NCBI RefSeq assembly: GCF_900115085.1 | Contig: NZ_FOVF01000015.1 | Location: forward strand, 1-64,000 | Direction: 5' to 3' | Source of the DNA: Dokdonella immobilis | GTDB lineage: Bacteria; Pseudomonadota; Gammaproteobacteria; Xanthomonadales; Rhodanobacteraceae | Length of the DNA stretch: 64,000 nt | Shown: in pieces, positions 1 through 8,784 of the stretch | Numbering within the stretch: the stretch's first letter is position 1 | Layout of the letters: each line of letters starts with the position of its first letter | Made by a program: the position numbers and the translations under genes | Notes under the pieces: generated by a model | The model's database searches: none | What the model was told of the DNA's origin: nothing | What the model saw: only the letters and a program-made list of their open reading frames with translations

Positions 1-30
1 CTGCGCAAAGCGGCAGTCCTGCCGTTTGGT

Positions 31-46
31 CTCCCGCGCGCGGGAG
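31..46. repeat. Perfect 16-bp palindrome CTCCCGCGCGCGGGAG
   Basis: The sequence CTCCCGCGCGCGGGAG is self-complementary and is followed by AAGGGG. A related element, CCTTCTCCCGC-CA-GCGGGAGAAGG, lies at 50173-50196, so this is one member of a dispersed family. It may act as a transcription terminator for a gene left of the window. Confidence 0.6.
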
Positions 47-302
47 AAGGGGAAATCAGAAGCGAAGCGGCATCTGCAGGCTTGCGGGAATCTGCTTCGT
101 CTTGGCTGCGCAGGAGGCGCAGTGACTGGGGCCCCTATGCAGTGGCGCAGCGGCGGAGAAAAGGCCCGTAGGGTGGCTCGCAAGGATGCGAGCCAGTTGG
201 CTGCCAGTCCACGGATGGACTGTCAGCCAACCCCGGAGCCGCTGCGCGAAGTCGCAGGGCAGGATGCCCGGAGACCGCTGCATCGGGGTGGCCTTCTCTT
301 TG

Positions 303-336
303 GTTACTTTCTCTTGGCCACGCAAGAGAAAGTGAC
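303..336. repeat. Inverted repeat GTTACTTTCTCTTG / CAAGAGAAAGTGAC
   Basis: A 14-bp stem with one mismatch surrounds the loop GCCACG. The core arms CTTTCTCTTG (307-316) and CAAGAGAAAG (323-332) are perfect. A similar hairpin (TTGGTTACTTT...AAAGTGAC) is widespread between genes in Xanthomonadales; that parallel is from general knowledge, not from a search. Confidence 0.6.
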
Positions 337-456
337 TCGCTCGCCGAAGGCGAGTGAAAGCTTGGCACTGGATCGACACGTCTCGCGCCGCGAAGCGATG
401 CACGAACATACGGAAAAGCCAAGGCGCTGGGTCACGGCGCGGACGAAGTCCGGCCT

Positions 457-474
457 GTCCTGAGCCTGTCGAAG
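457..474 (+). repeat. GTCCTGAGCCTGTCGAAG dispersed repeat
   Basis: This 18-mer is a very common intergenic repeat in proteobacterial genomes. Two related copies in inverted orientation are found in this window at 41436-41453 and 41504-41521, confirming that it is dispersed here. Confidence 0.65.
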
Positions 475-506
475 AGCAGGGACGACGATGTAGAAGTTCG
501 GACCGT

Positions 507-540
507 GCAGGAGAGCATCGCGCCTGAAGGCGCTCCTACA
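507..540. repeat. REP-like element with GCGCCTGAAGGCGC hairpin
   Basis: CGCCTGAAGGCG is a short hairpin followed by CTCCTACA. It resembles the TGTAGGAGCGGCTTCAGCCGCG type of REP element found in many Lysobacteraceae. Variant copies with the GTAGGAAGAGCCTTCAGG core are at 2395 and 2523. Confidence 0.6.
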
Positions 541-727
541 GTGGAGCCACAGTGGCTCGCCGGCTGGCAGCGAGCGATCCCCTCCAACAACACCGATGCG
601 CCGCGTAGCGACAACGGACAGCGCGAAAACAAACCCACCGAACCCATAACCTCCTCCAGCGCCATTCAGCAACCCGACACTAAACTCAACCTCTTCCCGA
701 ATCCCGACAAGACCGAGCCCGATCGCG

Positions 728-1117
728 ATGAAACTCCTGATTCCAGCCTTGTTGATCCTTCCCCTCGCCGCCTGCAGCTGGGGCATCAAGCTCGACAGCG
801 CCGGCAAGAACGTGCGCGTTGCCTGGAACGACGATGTCAGCGGCTGTCGCGACATGGGCAAGATCACGGTCTCGGTGCTCGACAAGGTCGGGCCGGTCGA
901 CCGCAGCGCGATCAAGATCAACGACGAGCTTGAAGTCATGGCGCGCAACGAGGCGGCCGGACTGCAGGCCGACACGATTCGTCCTCTTGGCGAGGCGCGC
1001 AATGGCGAGCAGAGCTGGGCTGCCTATGCCTGTGGCGAGGCCCCGCGCCCGGCGCGATCCTCGCTGGCCGAACCGAAACCCGGCGATGTGGAGACCTTTC
1101 CGGTCAAGGAGAACTGA
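728..1117 (+). CDS. DUF4156-like lipoprotein
   Basis: A 129-residue predicted lipoprotein. The first 15 residues are a hydrophobic signal with a lipobox ending LAAC, so Cys16 is the expected lipidation and cleavage site. The mature part contains VRV...DDVSGCRDMGKITVSV, the conserved core of the DUF4156 family of small outer-membrane-associated lipoproteins, followed by a segment on processing and accumulation of no known catalytic type. The function of the family is unknown. It has its own intergenic space on both sides, so it is probably a single-gene unit. The C-terminal 20 residues are proline and charge rich and look disordered. Confidence 0.85.
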   Translation: MKLLIPALLILPLAACSWGIKLDSAGKNVRVAWNDDVSGCRDMGKITVSVLDKVGPVDRSAIKINDELEVMARNEAAGLQADTIRPLGEARNGEQSWAAYACGEAPRPARSSLAEPKPGDVETFPVKEN

Positions 1118-1332
1118 GTTCGGCTGCAGCGCTTCGGCTATCGCCCCGCGTTCCACGGCGTGCCGTCATCTGCTCGGATCGGATGGGATCGGATAACCGT
1201 CGCATGGACGGGCAGTACCGGCGAAAATTCGTCATGGCCACATCGAATACCCTCGAAATTGGCCCGGCAGTACTGCACACTCGGTACCGGGGACGCCGCG
1301 ACGTGGCGTGACGAAGAACGATTGTTGAGCGT

Positions 1333-2331
1333 ATGCAGATTCTGCTGACCGGCGCGACCGGCTTTCTCGGTCGGGCCATCACCACCGCCCTGCTCGAACA
1401 GGGTCATCGCGTGCGCGCCCTGGTGCGTTCGGAAAACCGCGAGCTGGGCACGCTCGGCGTCGAGCTGCGCATCGGACTGGCGACCGAATTCGAAAGTGTC
1501 TGCGCAGCGGCCGATGGCTGCGAGGCGATCGTGCATGCGGCCGGCTGCAGCGACCCGCTGGCCAGCATCGAGCAATACCACGATGCCAATGTGCGTTCGA
1601 CCGACTGCATGCTCGGTGCCTGCGAGCTGGTCGGCGTGCCGCGCCTGCTGCTGACCTCGTGCGCGAATGCGGTGATCGGCAGCGACGACCTCGAAGGCGT
1701 CGATGAGCGCCAGCCCTATCCACAAAAGTGGCCCTCGGCCTACGGGCACACCAAGGCACTGGCCGAGCAGCGCGTGCTGGCTGCCAACGGCGAGCGCCTG
1801 GCCACCTGCGTGCTGCGCCCGCACCTGCTCTGGGGCGCCGGCGAAACGCGCATCCTGCCGGCCCTGCTCGACCTGGCCCGACGCGGAAAATTGCGCCTCT
1901 TCGGCGAGCCGGACAAGAAGATCGATCCGTGCCACATCGACAACGCCGCGCATGCGCACGCGCTGGCACTGGGCAAGCTTGAAAACGGTTCCGCACTTGC
2001 CGGCAAGGCCTATTTCGTCGGCCAGGGCGAACCGATGAGCATCGAGACCTTTCTCAATGCGCTGCTGCGCGCCGGCGGCTTTCCGCCGGAAAAGCGGCGG
2101 CTCGCTTCCTTGACCGCGCACGCTCTGGCAACCGCCGCGCGCGCCGGCGCGGACAGCACCTCGCCACTGATTAACCCCTACATCCTTGAACTGTTCAGCC
2201 ATGCCAGCTGGTTCAATCTTGGCGCGGCCAGGCGCGATTTCGGTTATGCGCCCAAACTCAGCACCGCCGAAGGCATGAGCCGCCTGTTCACCGCGTTGAC
2301 GCGCGAGCGCATGCAAAGCCGCACGCCCTGA
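1333..2331 (+). CDS. NAD(P)-dependent epimerase/dehydratase (extended SDR)
   Basis: A 332-residue extended short-chain dehydrogenase/reductase. The N-terminal Rossmann motif TGATGFLG (residues 6-13) binds NAD(P), and the catalytic triad is visible as Ser109, Tyr137 and Lys141 (YGHTK). It is close to the 3-beta-hydroxysteroid dehydrogenase-like or nucleoside-diphosphate-sugar epimerase branch; the substrate cannot be named from sequence. The C-terminal part (LINPYILELFSHASWFN) matches the 3-beta-HSD-like subgroup more than sugar epimerases. No operon partner: 216 bp upstream and 288 bp downstream are non-coding, the latter with REP-like repeats. Confidence 0.9.
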   Translation: MQILLTGATGFLGRAITTALLEQGHRVRALVRSENRELGTLGVELRIGLATEFESVCAAADGCEAIVHAAGCSDPLASIEQYHDANVRSTDCMLGACELVGVPRLLLTSCANAVIGSDDLEGVDERQPYPQKWPSAYGHTKALAEQRVLAANGERLATCVLRPHLLWGAGETRILPALLDLARRGKLRLFGEPDKKIDPCHIDNAAHAHALALGKLENGSALAGKAYFVGQGEPMSIETFLNALLRAGGFPPEKRRLASLTAHALATAARAGADSTSPLINPYILELFSHASWFNLGAARRDFGYAPKLSTAEGMSRLFTALTRERMQSRTP

Positions 2332-2394
2332 GCTGAAGCAGCAGCGCGCGATCGGCAATCGAAATCCATGCCACGCATGCACTTCCATGCACTT

Positions 2395-2459
2395 CGTAGG
2401 AAGAGCCTTCAGGCTCGATGCCCTTCGTCACTTCGCGAAGAAGGCATCGCGGCTGAAGC
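2395..2459. repeat. REP-like element (GTAGGAAGAGCCTTCAGG family), copy 1
   Basis: This copy reads CGTAGGAAGAGCCTTCAGGC and continues through CGATGCCCTTCGTCA into a second arm GAAGGCATCGCGGCTGAAGC, so the unit can fold as a long imperfect hairpin (GATGCCCTTC pairs with GAAGGCATC). It lies between the SDR gene and ubiJ. Confidence 0.65.
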
Positions 2460-2522
2460 AACAACGAAGCGGCAACGCGTGGAAAGCCATCGAGCCCCGC
2501 GCCCGTCTTCCGGCCCCTACCC

Positions 2523-2558
2523 TGTAGGAAGAGCCTTCAGGATCGATCCCTTTCGTCA
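2523..2558. repeat. REP-like element, copy 2
   Basis: TGTAGGAAGAGCCTTCAGGA followed by TCGATCCCTTTCGTCA repeats the first half of the element at 2395 in the same orientation with a few changes, and lies just upstream of ubiJ. Confidence 0.65.
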
Positions 2559-2619
2559 CATCAAAGCGCCGCGACTCTGGCCGGGCCGACTCCCGGGTCA
2601 GATGCCTTAGAATGCGCCG

Positions 2620-3279
2620 ATGACGACGACCGAAATCCATCGCCAGCACGCGCCCAACCCGATACTCAAGGTGCTCGGTCGAGGCCTCGAATCGGCACTC
2701 AATCGCGCCCTCAGCCTCGATGCCGATACGCGCGACGCACTCGGCGCACTGGACGGGCGCGCCATCGGCATCGCGTTCAAGGGCACCGGTCTGGCCATGC
2801 GACTTGCCGTCGAGGGGCAGCGCCTGGTCGTCGGCCCGGCCTTCGGCGGCGACAACCAGCTGCGCGTGACGGCGACCCCGGGCAGCCTGCTCGGCCTGGC
2901 TTTCGCCCGCTTGCGCGGCGATGGCGAGACGGCGATTCCGCCCGGCCAGGTCGAGATCTCCGGCGATGCCGAGCTGGCCCGCCGACTCGAGCGCCTGGCC
3001 ACGCGCTTCGAGCCCGATATCGACGAGGTCTTTGCGCGCGCCTTTGGCGACGTGATCGGATTCCAGATCGCGCGTGGTTTCCGGCGCGCGATCGGCGGGG
3101 CGCGGCGCTCGGCCTCGGCCCTGGTTCGCGACACCGCCGATTACCTGGTCGAGGAGCGGCGCGACCTGATCGCCAAGCCGGAGATGGAGCAGTTCCTCGA
3201 CGAGGTCGACGAGCTGCGCGAACGCGCCGATCGCTTCGAAGCCCGCTTCCGACGCCTGAACGCGGTCCGGCGCGCATGA
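2620..3279 (+). CDS. ubiJ: Ubiquinone biosynthesis accessory factor UbiJ
   Basis: A 219-residue protein with an N-terminal SCP2 sterol-carrier-like domain (about residues 20-115: NRALSLD...GKGTGL...VEGQRL...[13 protein letters not shown]) and a C-terminal helical, charged segment ([20 protein letters not shown]). UbiJ binds lipid ubiquinone intermediates and, with UbiK, supports the soluble Ubi complex. The identification rests on the domain layout and on its position directly before ubiB, with an ATGA overlap (3276-3279), as in many gammaproteobacteria. No ubiE is present upstream here, so the usual ubiE-ubiJ-ubiB order is broken. Confidence 0.9.
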   Translation: MTTTEIHRQHAPNPILKVLGRGLESALNRALSLDADTRDALGALDGRAIGIAFKGTGLAMRLAVEGQRLVVGPAFGGDNQLRVTATPGSLLGLAFARLRGDGETAIPPGQVEISGDAELARRLERLATRFEPDIDEVFARAFGDVIGFQIARGFRRAIGGARRSASALVRDTADYLVEERRDLIAKPEMEQFLDEVDELRERADRFEARFRRLNAVRRA

Positions 3280-4940
3280 GCGCTTCATGGCGTCTGCTGC
3301 CGCGGGTGATGCGCATCGCGGCCGTCGTCGTGCGCTATCGCCTCGATGACGTCATCGATGACGCCCACCGCTTTCGCGTGTTGCGCTGGGCGCGCCTGTT
3401 CGTGCCACGTGCACCGGCCGAAGTCGCGGCCTTGCCGCGCGGCGCGCGCCTGGTCATGGCGCTGACCGAACTCGGACCGATCTTCGTCAAGTTCGGCCAG
3501 ATCCTCTCGACCCGTCGCGACCTGCTGCCCGCCGACATCGCCGACGAACTGACCGCGCTGCAGGACAAGGTGACCCCGTTCGCCGGCAGCGAGGCGCGTC
3601 TCGCCGTCGAACGCGCACTCGGTGCCGCGATCGGCGAACGCTTCGCCGCCTTCGATGAGCAACCGCTGGCCTCGGCCTCGATCGCCCAGGTGCATGCCGC
3701 AGAATTGCGTGACGGCCGTGAGGTCGTGGTCAAGGTGCTGCGGCCCGATATCCAGGCGCGCATCCAGCGCGATATCGAATTGCTGCGCGCCCTCGGCGAG
3801 CTGGCCAACCGCGTGCATCCGAATGCCGACAAGATCCGCCCGCTCGATGTGGTCGCCGAGATCGAATCGACCCTGCTCAACGAACTCGACCTCCAGCGCG
3901 AAGGTGCCAACGCCAGCCTGTTGCGACGCAACTTCATCGATTCGCACGATCTCTACGTGCCCGAAGTGGTCTGGTCGCACACCACGGCCGGCATCCTCAC
4001 CCTCGAGCGCGTGCGCGGCATTCCGGTCGACGACCTCGCCGCCCTCGATGCGGCCGGCATCGATCGCGTGCAGCTCGCCGAGAAGGGCGTGCAGCTGTTC
4101 TACACACAGGTTTTCCGCGACAACTTCTTCCATGCCGACGCGCACGCCGGCAACATCTGGGTGGACGCTTCGCGGCGCGACAATCCGCGCTTCATCGCGC
4201 TCGACTTCGGCATCATGGGCACCCTGCCCGAGCAGGACCAGTACTGGCTCGCCGAAAACTTCCTGGCCCTGTTCAGGCAGGACTACAAGCGCATTGCCGA
4301 GCTGCACCTGCGCGCCGGCTGGATGCCGGCCGATGTGCGCATGGACGAACTCGAGTCGGCGATCCGCGCCGTCTGCGAGCCGTATTTCACACGCCCCTTG
4401 AGCGAGATTTCTCTGGCCGAGGTGGTCGTCAAGCTGTTCCAGGTGGCGCGCCGCTACCAGCTGACCCTGCAGCCGCAGCTGATCCTGCTGCAGAAGACCC
4501 TGCTCAACATCGAGGGCGTCGGCCGCCTGCTGCACCCCACCATCGACATCTGGGCCACCGCGCGCCCGGTACTCGAGCGCATCTGGCTCAAGCGATCGGG
4601 TCCGCGCGCCATGCTGCGGCGCCTGCGTCGGCGCGTACCGGAATGGCTGGCCGCCGCGCCCGACCTGCCGCAGCTCGTGCACGGCTATCTCGAGCAGGTC
4701 ACCCACGGCAAGCTCGAGCTGCGCATCGCGTCCGAGGATCTGCGCCTGCTCGAAGCGCATTCGCGACGCAGCCCACGTCTCGCCATCAACCTGACCGCCG
4801 GCGCCACGCTGGCGCTCTGCGCCGCCCTGCTCCAGGTGTTCGACGGCAGCACCGCGCGCTGGCACGGACTCAGCCTGATCGGCCTCGGCGCCGCCGCGCT
4901 TGCGGTCTGGGCGTTCGCCCGCGCATTTTGCACGCGCTGA
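3276..4940 (+). CDS. ubiB: UbiB, atypical kinase/ATPase of ubiquinone biosynthesis
   Basis: A 554-residue member of the ABC1/ADCK/UbiB family. The family-defining KxGQ motif is at residues 72-75 (KFGQ), followed by the A-rich loop region ([12 protein letters not shown]) and the VVKVLRP lysine strand. [11 protein letters not shown] and LDFGIMG supply the catalytic loop and metal-binding DFG equivalents. The last 45 residues hold two short hydrophobic stretches, fitting the C-terminal membrane anchor of UbiB. It is required for aerobic ubiquinone synthesis, acting on lipid precursors at the inner membrane. It overlaps ubiJ by 4 bases and runs directly into truC. Confidence 0.95.
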   Translation: MSASWRLLPRVMRIAAVVVRYRLDDVIDDAHRFRVLRWARLFVPRAPAEVAALPRGARLVMALTELGPIFVKFGQILSTRRDLLPADIADELTALQDKVTPFAGSEARLAVERALGAAIGERFAAFDEQPLASASIAQVHAAELRDGREVVVKVLRPDIQARIQRDIELLRALGELANRVHPNADKIRPLDVVAEIESTLLNELDLQREGANASLLRRNFIDSHDLYVPEVVWSHTTAGILTLERVRGIPVDDLAALDAAGIDRVQLAEKGVQLFYTQVFRDNFFHADAHAGNIWVDASRRDNPRFIALDFGIMGTLPEQDQYWLAENFLALFRQDYKRIAELHLRAGWMPADVRMDELESAIRAVCEPYFTRPLSEISLAEVVVKLFQVARRYQLTLQPQLILLQKTLLNIEGVGRLLHPTIDIWATARPVLERIWLKRSGPRAMLRRLRRRVPEWLAAAPDLPQLVHGYLEQVTHGKLELRIASEDLRLLEAHSRRSPRLAINLTAGATLALCAALLQVFDGSTARWHGLSLIGLGAAALAVWAFARAFCTR

Positions 4941-4954
4941 CTCGGGCGGCAGCG

Positions 4955-5677
4955 GTGATCCTCTACAGCGATGCGCACATCGTCGTCGTCGACAAGCCGG
5001 CCGGCATGCCGGTGCATCGCAGCCGGCTGGTCAATGATGGCGATGTCTACCTGATCGATGTCGTGCGCGAGCTCGTCGACGGCCCCCTGCACCTGATCCA
5101 CCGGCTCGATCGCGCGACCAGCGGCGTGCTCCTGATCGGCCGCAGCAGCGAGATCGCCGCCACACTGGGCCGCCAGTTCATGCAGCGCGACGTCGAGAAG
5201 ACCTACCTGGCCGTCTGCCGCGGCTGGCCCGAGGAAACCGGCGAGATCGATTACGCCCTGCCCGGCGTGCGCGAGAAGAGCGAACGCAAACCGGCCTTGA
5301 CGCGCTGGCAGCGCCTGGCCACGACCGAGGTGCCGATCCCGATCAACCGCTATCCGCAACAGCGCTATGCGCTGCTCGAGGTGTCACCCGAGACCGGTCG
5401 CTACCGGCAGATCCGCCGCCATTTCGCCCACCTGCGTCACCCCCTGATCGGCGACACCAGCCACGGCCGCACCGAACACAATCGCCTGTTCAAGCAGCAC
5501 TTCGGCGTGCATCGCCTGCTCCTGCATGCGTGGCGGCTGGCATTCGACCACCCACTCGACGGCCGTCGCCTGGCAGTCGAGGCGGCGCTGGACAGTGAGT
5601 TCGCCGGCGTGCTCGAGCGATTCGAATGGGCCTTGCCGGATATCCGCGCGGTGGCTGGCATGCCAATCGGCACCTGA
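4955..5677 (+). CDS. truC: tRNA pseudouridine(65) synthase TruC
   Basis: A 240-residue RluA-family pseudouridine synthase. It begins ILYSDAHIVVVDKPAGMPVH, the typical N-terminus of TruC without an S4 domain. The catalytic motif HRLDRATSGVLL carries Asp52, and GRYRQIRRHFAHLRHPLIGD is the conserved RluA C-terminal motif. TruC modifies U65 of tRNA-Ile1 and tRNA-Asp. I chose the GTG at 4955, 15 bp after the ubiB stop; an in-frame TTG at 4928 overlapping ubiB is the alternative. No strong Shine-Dalgarno is visible, so translation is probably coupled to ubiB. Confidence 0.85.
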   Translation: MILYSDAHIVVVDKPAGMPVHRSRLVNDGDVYLIDVVRELVDGPLHLIHRLDRATSGVLLIGRSSEIAATLGRQFMQRDVEKTYLAVCRGWPEETGEIDYALPGVREKSERKPALTRWQRLATTEVPIPINRYPQQRYALLEVSPETGRYRQIRRHFAHLRHPLIGDTSHGRTEHNRLFKQHFGVHRLLLHAWRLAFDHPLDGRRLAVEAALDSEFAGVLERFEWALPDIRAVAGMPIGT

Positions 5678-5957
5678 ATCAAACCTTGCGGTCGGGTGGA
5701 TGGGCATGACGCGGCAATACGCAGGCTCGATGCCGCAGGAGTCGGGCCCGGCCAATCGACGGTGCTCACTCCAGTTCGAACCGACAAGACAGGCAGATCA
5801 CTCCGAAGCAGGGTCGCAGGCGGGACCGCGCTCGCGAGAGGCGCGCAGCGCCGCCGCGTGCACGACCTGGGCAGCGGGGTAGCCCCCCTGTTCGCGGGGT
5901 ACCCGCGCATGCGCGAATTGCCTAACGTGCCTGCGTTTTCCGCAAATCGAATTCGCC

Positions 5958-7433
5958 ATGCCCAGCCTTGCATCGCTCCTCCGCCGCTCCGCGGTCTTCG
6001 TTCTGCTTGCCCTCGCCTCGTTCGCACAAGCGGCCGGACTCAGGCTCGAACTGCAGACCCCTGCACTGTACACGGGCACGCAGTTCAACTCCGGCGCCAC
6101 GGTGACCAAGAACACCATCGGCGACGGCATCATCTATTCCGGGCCTTTCGTGTTCCATGCCAGCTTGCCGGCAGGCACGCGCTTCCTGTCTGGCAGCGGC
6201 GGTGGATGGACCTGCTCGATCGCGCCGCCGGATGCCCGCGAAATCGTCTGCACCTCGAATGCAACCCTGTCCGATCCAACCTGGACCCTGAACTTCCTGT
6301 CATTGACCGGCTACACCGACCCCTCCACGCCGCTCGGCCCAACGACGATCACGGCAACGATCTCGAGCCCCGACGTTCCGTTACCGCCCCAGCCGGAGTG
6401 CGTCCCGTCGCCCAGCGCGACCGGATGCGCGACGGTGGCGCCCGCTGTCGCCGAGTCGAGTCTCGAAATCTCCGGCTGGGGCAACAGTGGCAATCCCGTC
6501 TCCACCTGGCCGATTGCAATCGAAGCCGGCACACAGCAGAACATCCTAGTTGCCGACATCCGCAACATCGGCTTCGGCGCCTCGAACACGCCGGTGACGC
6601 TGAACATCAAGTTCCCGATGGGCGTGACCTACAGTGGCTCTGCATCGGGCATTCCAACGTGGACTTGCGCGGCGCAGGAGCAGCCCGATGGGCAGCTTCT
6701 GAGCTGCACGACGCCAGCCATGTTTCCGAACCAGACCGGCTTCGTCTCGTTTCGCAGCGATTTCGCACATGACGTCACGGTGCCCGGTCCACACTATTTC
6801 CATGCCGCGATCGGCAACAATGTCGTGCCGCCGCCCACCGACTGCATCGCCAATCCACAGCAACGCGGTTGCGGCCGACTCGCTGTGAACACGCGCCCAC
6901 CGAGCATCGCCGTGCTTGCCTTCGCCGACCCCGAGGTGCAGCACAGCCAGGCCTATTTCACCCTCGGCGAAGACAACGGCCCGATCGTGGTCAATTTCCG
7001 CAACCTCGGCGACAGCCTGGCCGCGCGCACGACGCTGCAGATCAAGCTGCCGCCCGGGTTCACCTACACCCAGAGCTTCAGTGCGCTGCCGGCCCTGAGC
7101 TGCGTGGCCAGTGGCGCGTCCATCGACGGTCAGCTGCTGACCTGCCAGGGCGCGGGCCTGCCGGCATCCAGCAACGGGTTCGTGAGCTTCGGGGTGCACC
7201 TCGATGCCGGCACCGAGGTGCCCGGGCCGGTGCCCCTGGTCGGTGCGATCGACATGTCCGATCCACCCTCCGCTGCGCAGCTCTCCGCGTGCGTCGCCGA
7301 CCCGGGCGCCTCGAACTGCTTCTGGCACGAGGTCCCGACCTATGCCAGATGTGGCTATGCGCTCGGTGCGGAGAACATCTTCTGCGATGCGTTCGAGGAA
7401 CTCGGGCTGCCCGGCTCAGCGTCTTCAGACTAG
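5958..7433 (+). CDS. Exported DUF11-like protein with IFCDAFE tail
   Basis: A 491-residue predicted exported protein. Residues 1-26 form a signal peptide (RRS, a leucine/alanine core, then SFAQAAG). The body has three beta-sandwich segments, each with a paired-cysteine signature: WTCSIAPP...IVCTS, WTCAAQEQPDGQLLSC and LSCVASGASIDGQLLTC. These resemble DUF11-type or bacterial Ig-like repeats found on surface proteins. The C-terminus reads AENIFCDAFEELGLPG, a variant of the (I/L)FxxGF(D/E) tail seen on four other exported proteins in this window. Its stop codon overlaps that of the convergent response regulator through CTAG. The function is unknown; a surface or extracellular role is inferred. 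Confidence 0.8.
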   Translation: MPSLASLLRRSAVFVLLALASFAQAAGLRLELQTPALYTGTQFNSGATVTKNTIGDGIIYSGPFVFHASLPAGTRFLSGSGGGWTCSIAPPDAREIVCTSNATLSDPTWTLNFLSLTGYTDPSTPLGPTTITATISSPDVPLPPQPECVPSPSATGCATVAPAVAESSLEISGWGNSGNPVSTWPIAIEAGTQQNILVADIRNIGFGASNTPVTLNIKFPMGVTYSGSASGIPTWTCAAQEQPDGQLLSCTTPAMFPNQTGFVSFRSDFAHDVTVPGPHYFHAAIGNNVVPPPTDCIANPQQRGCGRLAVNTRPPSIAVLAFADPEVQHSQAYFTLGEDNGPIVVNFRNLGDSLAARTTLQIKLPPGFTYTQSFSALPALSCVASGASIDGQLLTCQGAGLPASSNGFVSFGVHLDAGTEVPGPVPLVGAIDMSDPPSAAQLSACVADPGASNCFWHEVPTYARCGYALGAENIFCDAFEELGLPGSASSD

Positions 7434-8062
7434 CCAACGAGTCCGCGGCGCGTCGCTTCGAGCGTGGCCTCGGCCCGCGATCCGACACTGAGCTTGCGGT
7501 AGACGTCCTTCACGTATCCGGCCGCCGTATGCCGCGAGAGGCCGAGCAGGCCGGCGACTTCGGCGACGGTGTGGCCCTTTGCGATCAGGCGCAGGACGTC
7601 GGTTTCGCGAGCGGTCAGCGCGGCCTCGCCACCAACCGGTAGCGCTGGCTGGAAATGCCGCAGCAGCCGGCGCGCGATCGAGGGCGACAGCGGGGGCTGG
7701 CCGGCGGCGATGCCGCTCAGCATATCGGCGAGGTGTCCGGTCGACTGGTCCTTCAGCACGTAGCCGCCGGCCCCGGCATGCAGGGCAGGAAAGAGATGCG
7801 CGTCATCGTCGAACACGGTCGCCACGATGCACAGCGTGCCGAGCAGATGCAGGCGCTCGATCAGGCGCAGGCCGGAGCCGTCGGGCAGGCCGAGATCGAT
7901 CAGCGCCAGCGGCGGAGCGGGATCGAGGTGCAGCGATGCCCCCGCAAGCGTCGCCGCGCTAGCGACGACGATGCCCGGGAACGCCTGCTCGAGCGCACAC
8001 GAGAGCCAATCGCGGCTGCCGGCGAGGTCGTCGACGACGAGCGCGCGGTCGATGCGATTCAC
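7430..8062 (-). CDS. LuxR/NarL-family response regulator
   Basis: A 210-residue two-component response regulator. The receiver domain has the acidic pair Asp11-Asp12, the phosphoacceptor Asp56 (LALIDLGLPDGSG) and the conserved Lys in GYVLKD. The C-terminal LuxR helix-turn-helix (about residues 145-200) has LTARETDVLRLIAKG, then VAGLLGLSRHTAAGYVKDVYRKL. It is the third gene of an operon with 4-base overlaps: Ser/Thr kinase, histidine kinase, regulator. It is almost certainly phosphorylated by the adjacent kinase. The stop overlaps the convergent exported gene at CTAG. Confidence 0.93.
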   Translation of the reverse strand: MNRIDRALVVDDLAGSRDWLSCALEQAFPGIVVASAATLAGASLHLDPAPPLALIDLGLPDGSGLRLIERLHLLGTLCIVATVFDDDAHLFPALHAGAGGYVLKDQSTGHLADMLSGIAAGQPPLSPSIARRLLRHFQPALPVGGEAALTARETDVLRLIAKGHTVAEVAGLLGLSRHTAAGYVKDVYRKLSVGSRAEATLEATRRGLVG

Positions 8063-8784
8063 GAGGCGCCGCCGAGCGGTACCGTCAGCAACACCTTGGT
8101 GCCGCCCTGCGTGCCGGGTCCCCAGTCGATGTTTCCGGCCAGTTCGGCGGCGCGCTCGCGCATCGTGGTGAAGCCGCGCCCGCCGGATCCCTTCGGCGCT
8201 TCGTCGCCATCGCCATCGTCGGTCAGGTCGAGGCAGAGCGCGCCGTCGCGCACGAGGGCGCGGATGCGCACGCGCGTCGCACGGGCGTGACGGATCACGT
8301 TGCTGATCGCTTCGCGGACGATGCGGTGCAGATGGAGGGCACGACCGCTGTCGAGGTCAGGGTCGGGCAGCTGCTCATCGACGTCCCAGGCCAGATCGAT
8401 GCCGGCCGCGGCGAGGCGCTGCGCGATCTCGCTGCGGATTTCGGCGAGAGTGTCCCGGAGTGTGCCCGGCGTGCCGCGCGAGCGCGTCACGACGTCGCGC
8501 AGATCCTGCAGCGCGGCGCGGGCGAGGTCGGCCTGCAGCGGCGACTCAGCCGCGTGGATCATGCCGAGCAGACGCGCGCCGAGATCGTCATGCAGGTCAT
8601 CGTAGATGCGTGCGCGTTCGCCCAGCGCCGCCTGCTCGCGCGCGACCGCCTCGCGCTCGACCATTCGCGTCGCAGACTCGACCCGTTCGGCCGCCAGCTC
8701 ACGGCGCAGGCGACGCAGGCGCAGCAACAGCATGAAGGTCGAACCCGCGAACACCGCACTGGCAGCCGCGAGGAGCATCGTCAC
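8059..8784 (-). CDS. Sensor histidine kinase (NarL-partner type, HisKA_3)
   Basis: A 241-residue short histidine kinase. One N-terminal membrane segment (residues 2-22) is followed by a coiled coil and the dimerization/phosphoacceptor helix ARIYDDLHDDLGARLLGMIH with His65. The HATPase part has the N-box REAISNVIRHA and G-boxes LTDDGDGDE and GGRGFTTMRERA. There is no periplasmic or PAS sensor domain, so the input must come from the membrane segment or from a partner. The upstream Ser/Thr kinase, whose stop overlaps this start by 4 bases, is the obvious candidate. The likely output is the LuxR-type regulator encoded next. Confidence 0.93.
   Translation of the reverse strand: MTMLLAAASAVFAGSTFMLLLRLRRLRRELAAERVESATRMVEREAVAREQAALGERARIYDDLHDDLGARLLGMIHAAESPLQADLARAALQDLRDVVTRSRGTPGTLRDTLAEIRSEIAQRLAAAGIDLAWDVDEQLPDPDLDSGRALHLHRIVREAISNVIRHARATRVRIRALVRDGALCLDLTDDGDGDEAPKGSGGRGFTTMRERAAELAGNIDWGPGTQGGTKVLLTVPLGGAS

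Larger units (their letters stand above)
1..727. other. Repeat-rich intergenic region, no gene seen
   Basis: No convincing coding region is visible in the first 727 bases; the open frames here are arginine-rich and overlap in all frames, as expected for non-coding high-GC DNA. The stretch contains at least four different palindromic or dispersed repeat types, listed separately: a CTCCCGC palindrome, a CTTTCTCTTG hairpin, a GTCCTGAGCCTGTCGAAG element and a GCGCCTGAAGGCGCTCCTACA element. Such composite intergenic repeats are typical of Xanthomonadales genomes. The lipoprotein gene begins at 728. Confidence 0.7.

Noticed and set aside
304-1002. 232-codon minus frame over the left repeats and the lipoprotein gene
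   Set aside because: It is antisense to the lipoprotein and runs through palindromic repeats; composition is unlike a protein.
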